A stretch of 19,684 bases of DNA from Sphingomonadales bacterium (GCA_024636595.1 JAGXGT010000101.1:1-19684); one strand, 5' to 3'. Shown: positions 5,919 through 13,599, counted from the stretch's first letter. Notes: generated from the letters alone by a model not told the origin. A program made the numbers and translations.

Positions 5919-7964
5919 ATGGGACTGTTCAAAAAGAAAAGTGCGGCTGAAAAAGCGCGCAAAGACGACATCAAGGCAACAAAAAAAGAAGCAAGAGCGG
6001 ACAAGAAAGACGCGCGCAAGGATGCGCGCGCCGACAAGAACGAGGTCCGAAAAGATGCGCGCGCCGAAAAAAAGGACGCTCGCGTCGAAAAGCGATCTGA
6101 CAAGAAAGATGCGCGTCAGACCAAAAAAGCCGACATGAAGGAAATCCGTCAGTCCGACCTGAAAGGGAAGGAAAAACGGGACGCCAAGAAGGACGTCCGC
6201 GATGACAAGAAAGACGCGGTCAAATTGGCGAAGCAGGAAAAGAAGGACACAATCGCCGAGACCAAGGCGGACAAGAAGAGCACGATCACGGATATCCGAC
6301 GAGATAAGAAAGAGACGATTGCCGATATCCGCGAGGAAAAGCGCAAACGGCTGAAAGCGCTGCGTGTTCCCAAGGCCTTCGACCGCAAATGGAGCAGCTA
6401 TCTGCGGTTTCAGGAAGTCGATGCGCTGGAAATCTACAAGCCCAAAACGCTGGCTCATCTGAAAACGATATGCCGGATCGCAACCGAAGAAGATCTGCGC
6501 GTGCGCGCCATCGGATCGGGCCATTCCTTTTCCGAAGTCGGGATCACCGATGATATATTTGTCGAAACCGGCCAGATGAACAAGATGCTGCCGATGAGCC
6601 AGGCACGCCGGCAAAAACTGAAGGCCGGCCAACGCCAGAATCTGGCCGAATTTGAAGTCGGGCGTTCGATCGTCGACCTTTCGAAAGAGCTGGAAAAAAC
6701 CGGCAATGCGTTGGCCAATCAGGGCACCTATGATGGCCAGACATTCTGGGGCGCGGTTTCGACATCAACCCATGGGACGGGGCTCTCCCGCGGTCCTTTC
6801 CCCGAGATGGTCAAAAGCCTGGTGCTGGTAGGCGAAGGTGGAACCACCTACCGCATCGAACCCCAGGACGGCATTACCAACCCGAATGGCTGGCGCGAAA
6901 GCGGTATTGACGAACTGATCCAGAATGATGATGTTTTCCAGTCGGTGGTCTGCTCCTTTGGATCGATGGGCATCGTCTATTCCGCGATCATCGGCCTGAG
7001 GAATTTCTATTGGCTGGATGAGTGGTCGTTCGTTTCGACCTGGGACAGCTTCAAGTCCGCCTTTGCGGGTAGCGACGAGATGATCGCCTTCGTGCGCCGA
7101 TGGGACACGATATCGCTGCTAGTCTCTCCGGTAAAAGCGGCGAAAGGCAAGAAAGACGGGGTCACGCTGAAGGGCGAATACCCGTGCTCCTTTGCCCTGC
7201 GGTTACAGACCGATCAGCGCCGCACGATCGGCGGAACCTTTATGGACAGCCTCGCCAAAGCACTGGAAAAGGTCGGCGTGATCAGCGGCAACGCACCGGC
7301 GGAAGGCGACCCGGACCGGTTCAAATTCGCCGATCTCAAACGCGACGATAGCTGGATGGCGGTGCTCGCCGCCAAGCAGGGCGGCAAGAGAGGCTGGGAA
7401 GGCGAAAAATTCACCGCCGATGATATGGCCGAAATTCCGATCAAGCGCCGCAACAAATGCTACAAGATTTTCCCCAAGGGCGGGAAATTTTTCGGTGGCT
7501 ACGCGATCGAACTGGCCTTTCCGATTCGCCGCGCCTTTGCCATGATGGACAGGGTGATCGAACTGGCGGAACGCAATGTCGGCGATGGCCTGTTCCATAC
7601 CGCACCGGTCGCGATCCGCTTTGTCCAGCCCTCGCAAGCCTACGCCTCGCCGCAATATTCCCGCCACCGGGCGGACGGCACCCCGGATCCGTCCGATCCC
7701 TGGTCGGAAGGCACTGTGATGCTGGAAGTATTGATGGCGAAAGGGACCGAAGATGGTGCACAGGCGCTGGCTCTGGTCGAAGAGGCGATGCTGCGCGAAC
7801 CCGATGTCCGGGGCCACTGGGGCCTCAGCATGGACCGGGTTGATGACAGCTATCCCTTTGCCGAGCGCTATCCGATGTGGGGTCGGTTCGTGGCGACATT
7901 CCGGCGCTTCAACCGCCAGGGAACCTTCAAGAACAGCTTCACCGACCGCATCGGCCTGCGATGA
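5919..7964 (+). CDS. FAD-linked aldonolactone-oxidase-like protein with charged 11-residue-repeat N-terminus
   Basis: A 681-residue protein in two parts. Residues about 14-147 are almost only Lys, Asp, Glu, Arg and Ala in 11-residue repeats (units such as KKDARKDARAD and KKSTITDIRRD), predicted as a long charged helix. From about 155 on it is a VAO-type FAD oxidase: RAIGSGHSFSEV with His202 at the place where sugar-lactone oxidases attach FAD, WGAVSTSTHGTG at 277-288, and a C-terminal block with GHWGLSMD (His633) and NSFTDRIGL as in D-arabinono-lactone oxidases. It probably oxidises a sugar lactone, alditol or similar alcohol; the substrate is unknown. The ATG at 5919 was chosen over one 19 codons upstream because AGGTGGAG precedes it and the upstream codons are unlike the family. 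There is no signal peptide. Confidence 0.85.
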   Translation: MGLFKKKSAAEKARKDDIKATKKEARADKKDARKDARADKNEVRKDARAEKKDARVEKRSDKKDARQTKKADMKEIRQSDLKGKEKRDAKKDVRDDKKDAVKLAKQEKKDTIAETKADKKSTITDIRRDKKETIADIREEKRKRLKALRVPKAFDRKWSSYLRFQEVDALEIYKPKTLAHLKTICRIATEEDLRVRAIGSGHSFSEVGITDDIFVETGQMNKMLPMSQARRQKLKAGQRQNLAEFEVGRSIVDLSKELEKTGNALANQGTYDGQTFWGAVSTSTHGTGLSRGPFPEMVKSLVLVGEGGTTYRIEPQDGITNPNGWRESGIDELIQNDDVFQSVVCSFGSMGIVYSAIIGLRNFYWLDEWSFVSTWDSFKSAFAGSDEMIAFVRRWDTISLLVSPVKAAKGKKDGVTLKGEYPCSFALRLQTDQRRTIGGTFMDSLAKALEKVGVISGNAPAEGDPDRFKFADLKRDDSWMAVLAAKQGGKRGWEGEKFTADDMAEIPIKRRNKCYKIFPKGGKFFGGYAIELAFPIRRAFAMMDRVIELAERNVGDGLFHTAPVAIRFVQPSQAYASPQYSRHRADGTPDPSDPWSEGTVMLEVLMAKGTEDGAQALALVEEAMLREPDVRGHWGLSMDRVDDSYPFAERYPMWGRFVATFRRFNRQGTFKNSFTDRIGLR

Positions 7965-7971
7965 TCGCGGC

Positions 7972-8003
7972 GGCGAGGCGGTTCCCTGTGGGGCCGCCTC
8001 GCC
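7972..8003. terminator. Bidirectional hairpin between convergent genes
   Basis: GGCGAGGCGG (7972-7981) pairs perfectly with CCGCCTCGCC (7994-8003) across a 12-nt loop that itself contains CCC-TGT-GGG. It fills the 41-bp gap between the convergent FAD oxidase and dienelactone hydrolase genes. There is no T-run on either side, so termination strength is uncertain. Confidence 0.6.
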
Positions 8004-8005
8004 CG

Positions 8006-8902
8006 CTACCCTCGCAAGTGCGTATCGAAGAATGCCAATGTCCGCTGCCATGACAGGGTTGCCGCTTCCTCGTCATAGCGCGGCGTCGTGTCATTGTGGA
8101 AACCGTGGTTCACATCGGGATAGAAATGCACGCTATAGGCTTTCTGATGCTCTTCCAGCGCCGCCTCATAGGCGGGCCATCCGGCATTGATCCGATCGTC
8201 CAGTCCGGCCAGCTGCACCATTAGCGGTGCCTCGATGGCCGGAACTTCGGCGACTTCCGGCTGGCGGCCGTAATAAGGCACCGACGCGGCAAGGTCTGGA
8301 TAGGCCACGGCCAGCGCGTTGCACACGCCGCCGCCATAGCAGAAACCAACCGCCCCGACCTTGCCGGTCGAACCGTCATGGTCGCGCAGAAATTCAAAAG
8401 CGGCAAAGAAATCTTCCATCAGCTTGGCGCCGTCCAGCGTCCGCTGCATCGTCCGCCCTTCGTCATCGTTGCCGGGATAGCCGCCCAGCGGCGACAGCCC
8501 ATCGGGTGCCAGCGCCAGATAACCGGCCTTGGCCACCCGCCGCGCGACATCCTCGATATAGGGATTGAGCCCGCGGTTTTCGTGGATCACCAGCACTGCC
8601 GGCAATTTGCCGGTCGCCCCCGCGGGCTTGGCCATCAGCGCATTGATTTTGCCATGGCCCTCGGCGCTGTTGTAGCTGATCCGTTCGGATGTAATCGCCG
8701 GGTCATCCGGTTCAACCTGCGCCGCCCAGGCATAATTGGGTTGCAGCTGATCGAGGATCATCGCCCCGGTCACGCCAACGGCGGCAAATTTCCCGGCCTG
8801 CCGGATGAACTCCCGCTTCGAAATCGCGCCATGGACATAGCCGTCGAATATCTCGAGAATATGGGGGTGAAAGTCACTGGCCCGCTTGCGCTGAACCACC
8901 AT
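8006..8902 (-). CDS. Dienelactone hydrolase family protein with N-terminal leader
   Basis: A 298-residue alpha/beta hydrolase of the dienelactone hydrolase family, which opens lactone or ester bonds with a Cys nucleophile. Visible parts are IHENRG with Glu108, GFCYGGG with nucleophile Cys188, LDDRIN with Asp235 or Asp236, and NHGFHND with His266. Residues 28-60 (SKREFIRQAGKFAAVGVTGAMIL and following, ending AWA) look like a Tat-type leader, but with KR in place of RR and preceded by about 27 extra residues, so export is uncertain. The ATG overlaps the ispG stop as TAATG, so the two genes are probably translated as a coupled pair. The natural substrate is unknown. Confidence 0.88.
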   Translation of the reverse strand: MVVQRKRASDFHPHILEIFDGYVHGAISKREFIRQAGKFAAVGVTGAMILDQLQPNYAWAAQVEPDDPAITSERISYNSAEGHGKINALMAKPAGATGKLPAVLVIHENRGLNPYIEDVARRVAKAGYLALAPDGLSPLGGYPGNDDEGRTMQRTLDGAKLMEDFFAAFEFLRDHDGSTGKVGAVGFCYGGGVCNALAVAYPDLAASVPYYGRQPEVAEVPAIEAPLMVQLAGLDDRINAGWPAYEAALEEHQKAYSVHFYPDVNHGFHNDTTPRYDEEAATLSWQRTLAFFDTHLRG

Positions 8903-10038
8903 TATTCTGCCGCTTCCATCGCGAGATCCGCCGCTTCAATCTCCGCCGCCTTCGCCTCGACCAGCTTGACGATATGCTCGACCATATCATTGTCCTCGAC
9001 ATGATGATCGGTGACGCCGGAGAGATAGACCATATGCTTGCCCTTGCCGCCACCGGTGATCCCGATATCGGTTTCGCGCGCTTCGCCGGGGCCGTTGACG
9101 ACGCAACCCAGCACCGACAGCGATAATGGCGTGCGGATATGCTGCAGCCGCTCTTCCAGCTTCTGCACCGTACGGATCACGTCAAAGCCCTGCCGCGCGC
9201 AGCTTGGGCAGCTGACCACACGCACGCCGCGCGTGCGCAGGCCGAGCGCCTTGAGCATTTCATAGCCGACGCGCACTTCTTCTTCCGGTTCCGCCGACAG
9301 GCTCACACGGATCGTGTCACCAATTCCGGCCCAGAGCAGATTGCCGATACCGATCGAACTTTTCACCGTGCCGCCGATCAGGCCCCCAGCCTCGGTAATA
9401 CCGACATGCAGCGGACAGTCGACCGCATCGGCCAGCTGCATATAAGCGGCCACCGCCAGAAACACGTCCGATGCCTTCACCGCTACCTTATATTCATGAA
9501 AATCATGGTCCTGCAGTATCTTGATATGATCGAGCGCGCTCTCGACCAAGGCCTCGGGACTGGGCTCGCCATATTTTTCGAGCAGGTCCTTTTCCAGACT
9601 GCCCGCATTCACCCCGATCCGGATCGCGCAGCCATTGGCCTTGGCCGCATCAATCACTTCGCGCACCCGCGCCGAAGAACCGATATTGCCCGGATTGATC
9701 CGCAGACAGGCCGCGCCGGCTTCCGCCGCCTCGATCCCGCGCTTGTAGTGAAAATGGATATCCGCGACGATCGGCACATTGCTCGCCCGCACGATCTGCT
9801 TCAGCGCCGCCGTGCTTTCAACATCGGGACAGGAGACCCGGATGATATCCACGCCCGCTTCCTCGCAGCGGCGGATCTGGTCGATCGTCGCCTTGGCGTC
9901 GCTGGTCAGCGTGTTGGTCATCGTCTGCACGGTAATCGGCGCATCGCCGCCGACCGGCACATCGCCGACCATGATCTGGCGGCATTTGCGCCGTTCTATA
10001 TCGCGCCAGGGACGCAAGGACGGATTTTCAGCTGTCAT
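8902..10038 (-). CDS. ispG: 4-hydroxy-3-methylbut-2-en-1-yl diphosphate synthase (IspG/GcpE)
   Basis: Converts 2-C-methyl-D-erythritol 2,4-cyclodiphosphate to HMBPP, the next-to-last step of the MEP isoprenoid pathway, using a [4Fe-4S] cluster and reduced flavodoxin or ferredoxin. The 378-residue length fits bacterial IspG. The TIM-barrel part contains VQTMTNT (37-43), ADIHFHYKRG (92-101) and LRINPGNIG (112-120). Cluster ligands are Cys277 and Cys280 (SCPSC), Cys312 (LGCVVNGPGEA) and Glu319. The start at 10038 puts R-rich DIERRK before the conserved core as in relatives; CAGG lies upstream as a weak ribosome site. It diverges from the SDR gene and is coupled to the dienelactone hydrolase gene by TAATG. 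Confidence 0.96.
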   Translation of the reverse strand: MTAENPSLRPWRDIERRKCRQIMVGDVPVGGDAPITVQTMTNTLTSDAKATIDQIRRCEEAGVDIIRVSCPDVESTAALKQIVRASNVPIVADIHFHYKRGIEAAEAGAACLRINPGNIGSSARVREVIDAAKANGCAIRIGVNAGSLEKDLLEKYGEPSPEALVESALDHIKILQDHDFHEYKVAVKASDVFLAVAAYMQLADAVDCPLHVGITEAGGLIGGTVKSSIGIGNLLWAGIGDTIRVSLSAEPEEEVRVGYEMLKALGLRTRGVRVVSCPSCARQGFDVIRTVQKLEERLQHIRTPLSLSVLGCVVNGPGEARETDIGITGGGKGKHMVYLSGVTDHHVEDNDMVEHIVKLVEAKAAEIEAADLAMEAAE

Positions 10039-10155
10039 CGGTTGAAACCTGCGGGGCTGTTGCTCATGTTATCATATATAGCGGGTTCACCGCGCAGGTG
10101 CGAGCGGCGATTGGCCTTGTCGCAAAAAAAGTACCCAAACCAAGAGGAAATTGAA

Positions 10156-10821
10156 ATGGCTACCATCATCATCACCGGTGCAAATCGGGGCCTTGGTCTC
10201 GAAATGGCAAAGCAATATGCCGCCAACGGCTGGCATGTGATTGGTACCGCCCGGGAACCCGAAAAGGCCAAGGAGCTTCAGGCGATCGACGATGTCAAGG
10301 TCATGCAACTGGATGCGGCGGATGACGCCAGCGTCCAGAAATTTGCCGATCAGCTCGGTGGTCAGCCGGTCGATCTGTTCATCAACAACGCCGGAATTTT
10401 TGGCCCGTCGGAATTCGACCGCGACGAGTGGCTCGATCTGTTCAACGTGAATGTCATCGGGCCGGTCAAGCTGGCGACCGCGCTAAAGGACAATGTCGCC
10501 AAATCCGCAGACCGGAAAATGGTGGTAATCTCCAGCCAGGTCGGCAGCATCGCCGAAAACGAGACCGGCAGCATGATGTACTACCGTACCAGCAAGGCCG
10601 CGGTGAATCAGGCCTGGAATTGTCTGGCACAGCAGTGGAAGGACGAAGGCCTGACGCTGGCGATGATGCATCCGGGCTGGGTGCAGACCGACATGGGCGG
10701 CGAGAACGCCGACCTGACGGCGCAGGAAAGCGTCGAAGGCATGCGGTCGGTCATCGACCGCCTGACGCATGACCAAAATGCCAAATTCTATGACTATAGC
10801 GGCCGCGAAATCCCTTGGTAG
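10156..10821 (+). CDS. Short-chain dehydrogenase/reductase (SDR), C-factor-like
   Basis: A 221-residue classical SDR. The nucleotide-binding motif TGANRGLG is at 7-14, NNAG at 77-80, the catalytic Ser in ISSQVGS (126-127) and the Y143-RTS-K147 catalytic pair. The C-terminal HPGWVQTDMGG is typical of the CsgA/C-factor-like subgroup (compact SDRs of 220-250 residues). TAREPEKA after beta-2 suggests an NADP preference through the Arg, which is inference. Substrate unknown. The frame is open far upstream antisense to ispG, but the start is ATG at 10156: AGAGGAA sits a few bases before it and the Rossmann beta-1 strand follows at once. The isoaspartyl peptidase gene follows 59 bp later. Confidence 0.92.
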   Translation: MATIIITGANRGLGLEMAKQYAANGWHVIGTAREPEKAKELQAIDDVKVMQLDAADDASVQKFADQLGGQPVDLFINNAGIFGPSEFDRDEWLDLFNVNVIGPVKLATALKDNVAKSADRKMVVISSQVGSIAENETGSMMYYRTSKAAVNQAWNCLAQQWKDEGLTLAMMHPGWVQTDMGGENADLTAQESVEGMRSVIDRLTHDQNAKFYDYSGREIPW

Positions 10822-10880
10822 AAAACCGGCTTGCGGCGGCTTCTTTTGGCATCTAAGCCTGTGAAAACAGGAGAGCGTCG

Positions 10881-11981
10881 ATGATCAGATCAACAGTTGC
10901 AGCGATAGCCATGCTTTGCTGGGCCAGCACAGCAATCGCCCAAGCTGATGACGATGGCGAGGAAACGCGCTGGTCGATCGCGATCCACGGGGGTGCCGGA
11001 ACAATCCAGCGCGACAAGATCACACCGGAGCAGGATAAAACCATCCGAGCGGCTCTGGGTGAGGCGCTGGCGGCAGGATCCAAGGTCCTGAGCGACGGCG
11101 GCAGTGCGACGGGCGCGGTCACCGCGACCATCATGATCCTCGAAAATGACCCCAATTTCAACGCCGGCAAGGGCGCGGTGTTCACGTGGGACAAGACCAA
11201 CGAGCTCGACAGCAGCATCATGGATGGCAGCGATCTGTCGGCGGGCGCGGTAGCCGGCATCAACGGCACCAAAAACCCGATCCTGCTGGCCCGTGCGGTC
11301 AAGGACCATAGCCCGCATGTCATGCTGTCCGGCGCAGGTGCCAACCAGTTCAGCCGCGAACAGGGACTGGAGCAGGTCACGCCCGATTATTACGCGACCC
11401 CCTACCGGCTGAAACAGATCGAAGATGTGCTCGCCAAGAAAGTGAGCATAGCCGATGTCGACTATAAGTTCGGCACCGTCGGCGCTGTCGCGATGGACAG
11501 CAAGGGCCATATGGCGGCTGGCACCTCGACCGGCGGTATGACCGGCAAGCGCTGGGGCCGGATCGGCGATAGTCCGATCATCGGCGCCGGTACCTATGCC
11601 GACGACCGCAGCTGCGCGATTTCGGCGACCGGATCGGGCGAATATTTCATCCGCCTCGGAGTCGCCCACGAAATTTGCACCCGCATCCGGATGCGCTGGC
11701 CGATCGCGATGGCGGAAGCGCAATTGACCGTGCCCAAGGATGAAAAAGGAAACTATACCTATGCCATCCACGCCAGCGAATTCATGTTGTCCGACGAGGA
11801 AATCCAGCAGATCGCCGATGATGTGATTGCCGAACTGGGTGATCTCGGTGGCGACGGCGGCATCATCTACGCCACGCCTTGGGGTCAGGCCGGCTACAGC
11901 TTCAACACCGCCGGCATGTATCGCGGAAGGGCGACCAGCGAGGGGGAGCAGAGCGTCTCGATTTATGGGGATGAGGAGTGA
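10881..11981 (+). CDS. Secreted isoaspartyl peptidase / L-asparaginase (Ntn hydrolase)
   Basis: A 366-residue precursor of the plant-type (IaaA-like) asparaginase family, which hydrolyses isoaspartyl dipeptides and asparagine. It has a signal peptide (cleavage near ASTAIA-Q21), IAIHGGAGT at 34-41, NFNAGKGAVFT around 92-102 and the autoproteolysis site FGTVGAVAMD, where cleavage before Thr199 would free the catalytic Thr. GTSTGGMTGKRWGRIGDSPI (214-233) and TGSGEYFIR (250-258) match substrate-binding parts of the family. Export to the periplasm is predicted. The ATG at 10881 has AGGAG eight bases upstream. It could share a transcript with the SDR gene, though no functional link is clear. Confidence 0.93.
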   Translation: MIRSTVAAIAMLCWASTAIAQADDDGEETRWSIAIHGGAGTIQRDKITPEQDKTIRAALGEALAAGSKVLSDGGSATGAVTATIMILENDPNFNAGKGAVFTWDKTNELDSSIMDGSDLSAGAVAGINGTKNPILLARAVKDHSPHVMLSGAGANQFSREQGLEQVTPDYYATPYRLKQIEDVLAKKVSIADVDYKFGTVGAVAMDSKGHMAAGTSTGGMTGKRWGRIGDSPIIGAGTYADDRSCAISATGSGEYFIRLGVAHEICTRIRMRWPIAMAEAQLTVPKDEKGNYTYAIHASEFMLSDEEIQQIADDVIAELGDLGGDGGIIYATPWGQAGYSFNTAGMYRGRATSEGEQSVSIYGDEE

Positions 11982-11989
11982 GGCTTATA

Positions 11990-12007
11990 TCAATGCCATA
12001 GCATTGA
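11990..12007 (+). terminator. Small hairpin after the isoaspartyl peptidase gene
   Basis: TCAATGC (11990-11996) and GCATTGA (12001-12007) form a 7-bp stem with a 4-nt loop, 9 nt after the stop codon. There is no T-run behind it. It may stop or stabilise the upstream transcript. Confidence 0.35.
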
Positions 12008-12070
12008 CGTTTCAGTGCTGACGTCCGCGATGAGTGAAAAAGGAGACATTGCGGATACAGAAACTGCCGT

Positions 12071-12093
12071 TCCGCAACCGCCCCAGTTGCGGA
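12071..12093. repeat. Short palindrome (TCCGCAAC/GTTGCGGA), possible diverged repeat copy
   Basis: TCCGCAAC (12071-12078) and GTTGCGGA (12086-12093) form an 8-bp stem with a 7-nt loop. It is of the same TCCGC...GCGGA type as the copies at 12117, 13953 and 14047 but lacks the GTTTCGG-like core, so kinship is uncertain. A looser TCCGC/GCGGA pair lies just before it at about 12024-12055. Confidence 0.4.
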
Positions 12094-12096
12094 CGT

Positions 12097-12234
12097 TCAC
12101 TCCAGCCTGACGCTAAGTCCGCTTTCGGTAGGAAGCGGATACCGCTTACGAAATGTCCGTGCCGCTGCACCGGCCAGCAATGCTATCGCGCCGACCGCGA
12201 AATGGATCAGTCCAATCGGATGCAGCTCGGTCAA
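12097..12234 (-). pseudogene. Truncated DUF2306-like membrane protein remnant
   Basis: Directly behind the DUF4386-like gene, a TTG overlapping its TGA (as TTGA) opens a 45-codon frame ending at 12097. It reads TELHPIGLIHFAVGAIALLAG, then ARTFRKRYPL. The first part resembles the N-terminal helix of DUF2306-type membrane proteins (HPLxxIH...ALxAG), which normally run 130-200 residues. The match fades where the frame enters the palindromic repeat at 12117-12139, and no continuation is seen, so it looks like a gene cut off by that repeat. It could also be a chance open frame or a short 45-residue membrane peptide. Confidence 0.4.
12117..12139. repeat. Short palindromic repeat copy (GTCCGCTTTCGG core)
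   Basis: TCCGCTT (12118-12124) pairs with AAGCGGA (12133-12139) over an 8-nt loop. The 12-mer GTCCGCTTTCGG at 12117-12128 occurs again exactly at 13954-13965 and with one change at 14047-14058, all in the same direction. Confidence 0.6.
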
Positions 12235-12884
12235 GCCGCTGCCTTATCGCGCAACATGATAGTTCCAAGCCAGATAAACCAGACGATTTGGCTCAGCCCA
12301 AAAATCTCGACAAAAATTTCCCAGGAAGGAGCAACGGACAGGACGCCTGCGCATCCTAGGAAAATTCCAAAATAGTTAAGAAACTTCGGATAAATACCGC
12401 TCTTCAAACCAGTCCAGCTAATGATGAGAATCCACACGCCTCCCAGGAGCTCGATTCCACCGCCCAATCCGTCTTGAACAATGCCAACCGCCATCCAAAG
12501 GGTAGCAGCTCGTTCAGGATCATTTGCATATATACTGATCACGCTTTCCGCGCCGACATTGAAAATCATCCCGCTGGCTACAACCACGCCAGCCCAAATG
12601 AGGCCCACCGATGTTGCGACTTGCATCGCTTTGGGCGATTTTTCTCTCAATTGGTCATGCAGTGCCAAGACCAGAACAACCAAAACCAGCGCGGCAAATA
12701 TATAGATTATCGACATGGTGGACATGATGAGAATTTTATTCTCGATGAGAAACTCTACATTCTCAACAGGGTTGGAATTGCCTGGAAAATCGAGGAAAAA
12801 GACAAATATCGCGAACCCGATAATATAGCACAGCGCCTCCGCCAAAGCCGCAAGGCCGCCCATTTTCCGATAGTTTTCTAACAT
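12231..12884 (-). CDS. Six-helix membrane protein, DUF4386-like
   Basis: A 217-residue integral membrane protein with hydrophobic segments at about 13-31, 52-75, 89-110, 130-157, 168-185 and 191-211. The stretches ALHDQLREKSP, GLIWAGVVVASGMIFNVG and DGLGGGIELLGGVWILI recall the DUF4386 family, whose function is unknown; the assignment is from memory. The start at 12884 (MLENYRKMGG) is preferred over an in-frame Met 26 codons upstream, because AGGGAG lies about nine bases before it and the upstream extension is not membrane-like. Base composition is clearly AT-richer than genes on either side. It diverges from the DUF2975/XRE pair and abuts the DUF2306-like remnant. Confidence 0.75.
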   Translation of the reverse strand: MLENYRKMGGLAALAEALCYIIGFAIFVFFLDFPGNSNPVENVEFLIENKILIMSTMSIIYIFAALVLVVLVLALHDQLREKSPKAMQVATSVGLIWAGVVVASGMIFNVGAESVISIYANDPERAATLWMAVGIVQDGLGGGIELLGGVWILIISWTGLKSGIYPKFLNYFGIFLGCAGVLSVAPSWEIFVEIFGLSQIVWFIWLGTIMLRDKAAA

Positions 12885-12931
12885 TGGCCATTTCTCCCTG
12901 TTTTCCAACGGACTGATGTTCCGAAGTGAAA

Positions 12932-12948
12932 AACATGTGGCACATGTT
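12932..12948. promoter_or_regulatory. 17-bp perfect palindrome in divergent promoter
   Basis: AACATGTGGCACATGTT is an 8-1-8 perfect dyad. It lies 48 bp upstream of the DUF4386-like start and directly next to the second inverted repeat at 12949. It looks like a regulator binding site; which protein binds is unknown. Confidence 0.5.
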
Positions 12949-12987
12949 ATATTGATAATCAATAATTATATTGCTATTTATCAATAT
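12949..12987. promoter_or_regulatory. ATATTGATAA inverted repeat over a predicted promoter
   Basis: ATATTGATAA (12949-12958) and TTATCAATAT (12978-12987) are exact reverse complements with 19 nt between. The left arm is also part of a 7-1-7 palindrome TATTGATAATCAATA (12950-12964). On the plus strand TTGATA (12952-12957), 17 nt, TATTTA (12975-12980) make a plausible -35/-10 pair for the DUF2975/XRE genes, overlapped by the arms. Autoregulation by the small XRE protein is a reasonable guess. Confidence 0.5.
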
Positions 12988-13026
12988 CTAGATTATTGAA
13001 GGACAATAAATTACGGAGACTCGGTG

Positions 13027-13599
13027 ATGGAATCGAATATGACAAAAAATTCACAATCAAATGATATCGTGCTCAAATCCGCACGTAGAATATTGGCTTT
13101 TAGCAAGTGGGCTTTGTTGGCTGGAATAGCCGTTGTCACAATTTGCTTGCTGGCAATGCCATTCACCTATCAATATCTGCTGGCGGAAATGGCAAAGGCA
13201 TTTGTGAGCCCGCCCGAACCTGAGATTTTCGGGATGATCGCATTGATAATGGCACTGGCGGTTGTCTTGATGTTGCTGACGCTTTTTGCGGTCGATCGTT
13301 TGCGTCGGATCGTGCGTTCGGTTGGTGAGGGCAACCCTTTTACCCATATCAACGGCACCCGGTTGCGCGGCATTGGCATTGCAGCCGTCGGAATCCAGAT
13401 TGTCACATTTTGCGCAAGCCTGCTTGCTACGGGCGTTGTCACAATGCTCGGTGATCCGAAGCCGGGCGTAGATTTTGAAATGTCGCCTGATGCCAGCATA
13501 TCGATTTCCGGTATTTTGCTCGTCTTGCTCCTCATCATCCTCGCCCGGGTTTTTGATCGCGGGGCGGAAATGCAGGAAGAGCTGGATGGGACGGTTTAA
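13027..13599 (+). CDS. DUF2975 membrane protein
   Basis: A 190-residue membrane protein with four hydrophobic segments (about 27-46, 68-89, 114-138, 159-175). Between the second and third is DRLRRIVRSVGEGNPF (90-105), a hallmark of the DUF2975 family (YozG/YozH-type neighbours), which is usually paired with a tiny XRE regulator as here. Function is unknown. The ATG at 13027 has GGAG at 13015-13018, eight bases before it; a GTG three bases upstream and an ATG at 13039 are less well placed. Its TAA overlaps the ATG of the regulator as TAATG. Composition is AT-rich at the 5' end. Confidence 0.85.
   Translation: MESNMTKNSQSNDIVLKSARRILAFSKWALLAGIAVVTICLLAMPFTYQYLLAEMAKAFVSPPEPEIFGMIALIMALAVVLMLLTLFAVDRLRRIVRSVGEGNPFTHINGTRLRGIGIAAVGIQIVTFCASLLATGVVTMLGDPKPGVDFEMSPDASISISGILLVLLLIILARVFDRGAEMQEELDGTV

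Noticed and set aside
5433..6632. Long open frame on the minus strand opposite rrf2 and the flavoprotein repeat region (399 codons)
   Set aside because: Both plus-strand genes are well supported. The minus frame is a by-product of the repeated Lys/Asp codons read backwards as Phe, Leu and Val, and has no family features.
7203..8051. 282-codon minus-strand frame opposite the FAD oxidase C-terminus
   Set aside because: The plus strand holds clear oxidase motifs there. The minus frame crosses the terminator hairpin and overlaps the dienelactone hydrolase end.
9139..10155. Open upstream extension of the SDR frame antisense to ispG
   Set aside because: The extension is not protein-like and lies opposite a strongly conserved gene. 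The ATG at 10156 has a good ribosome site and starts the Rossmann fold.
12034..12375. 113-codon plus-strand frame over the repeats and the DUF4386 3' end
   Set aside because: Crosses two hairpin repeats and the end of a better supported gene; its translation is low-quality and lacks a ribosome site at a sensible place.
12950..12964. TTGAT...ATCAA as an FNR/FixK box
   Set aside because: The half-sites are only one base apart; FNR-type boxes need four bases between them.
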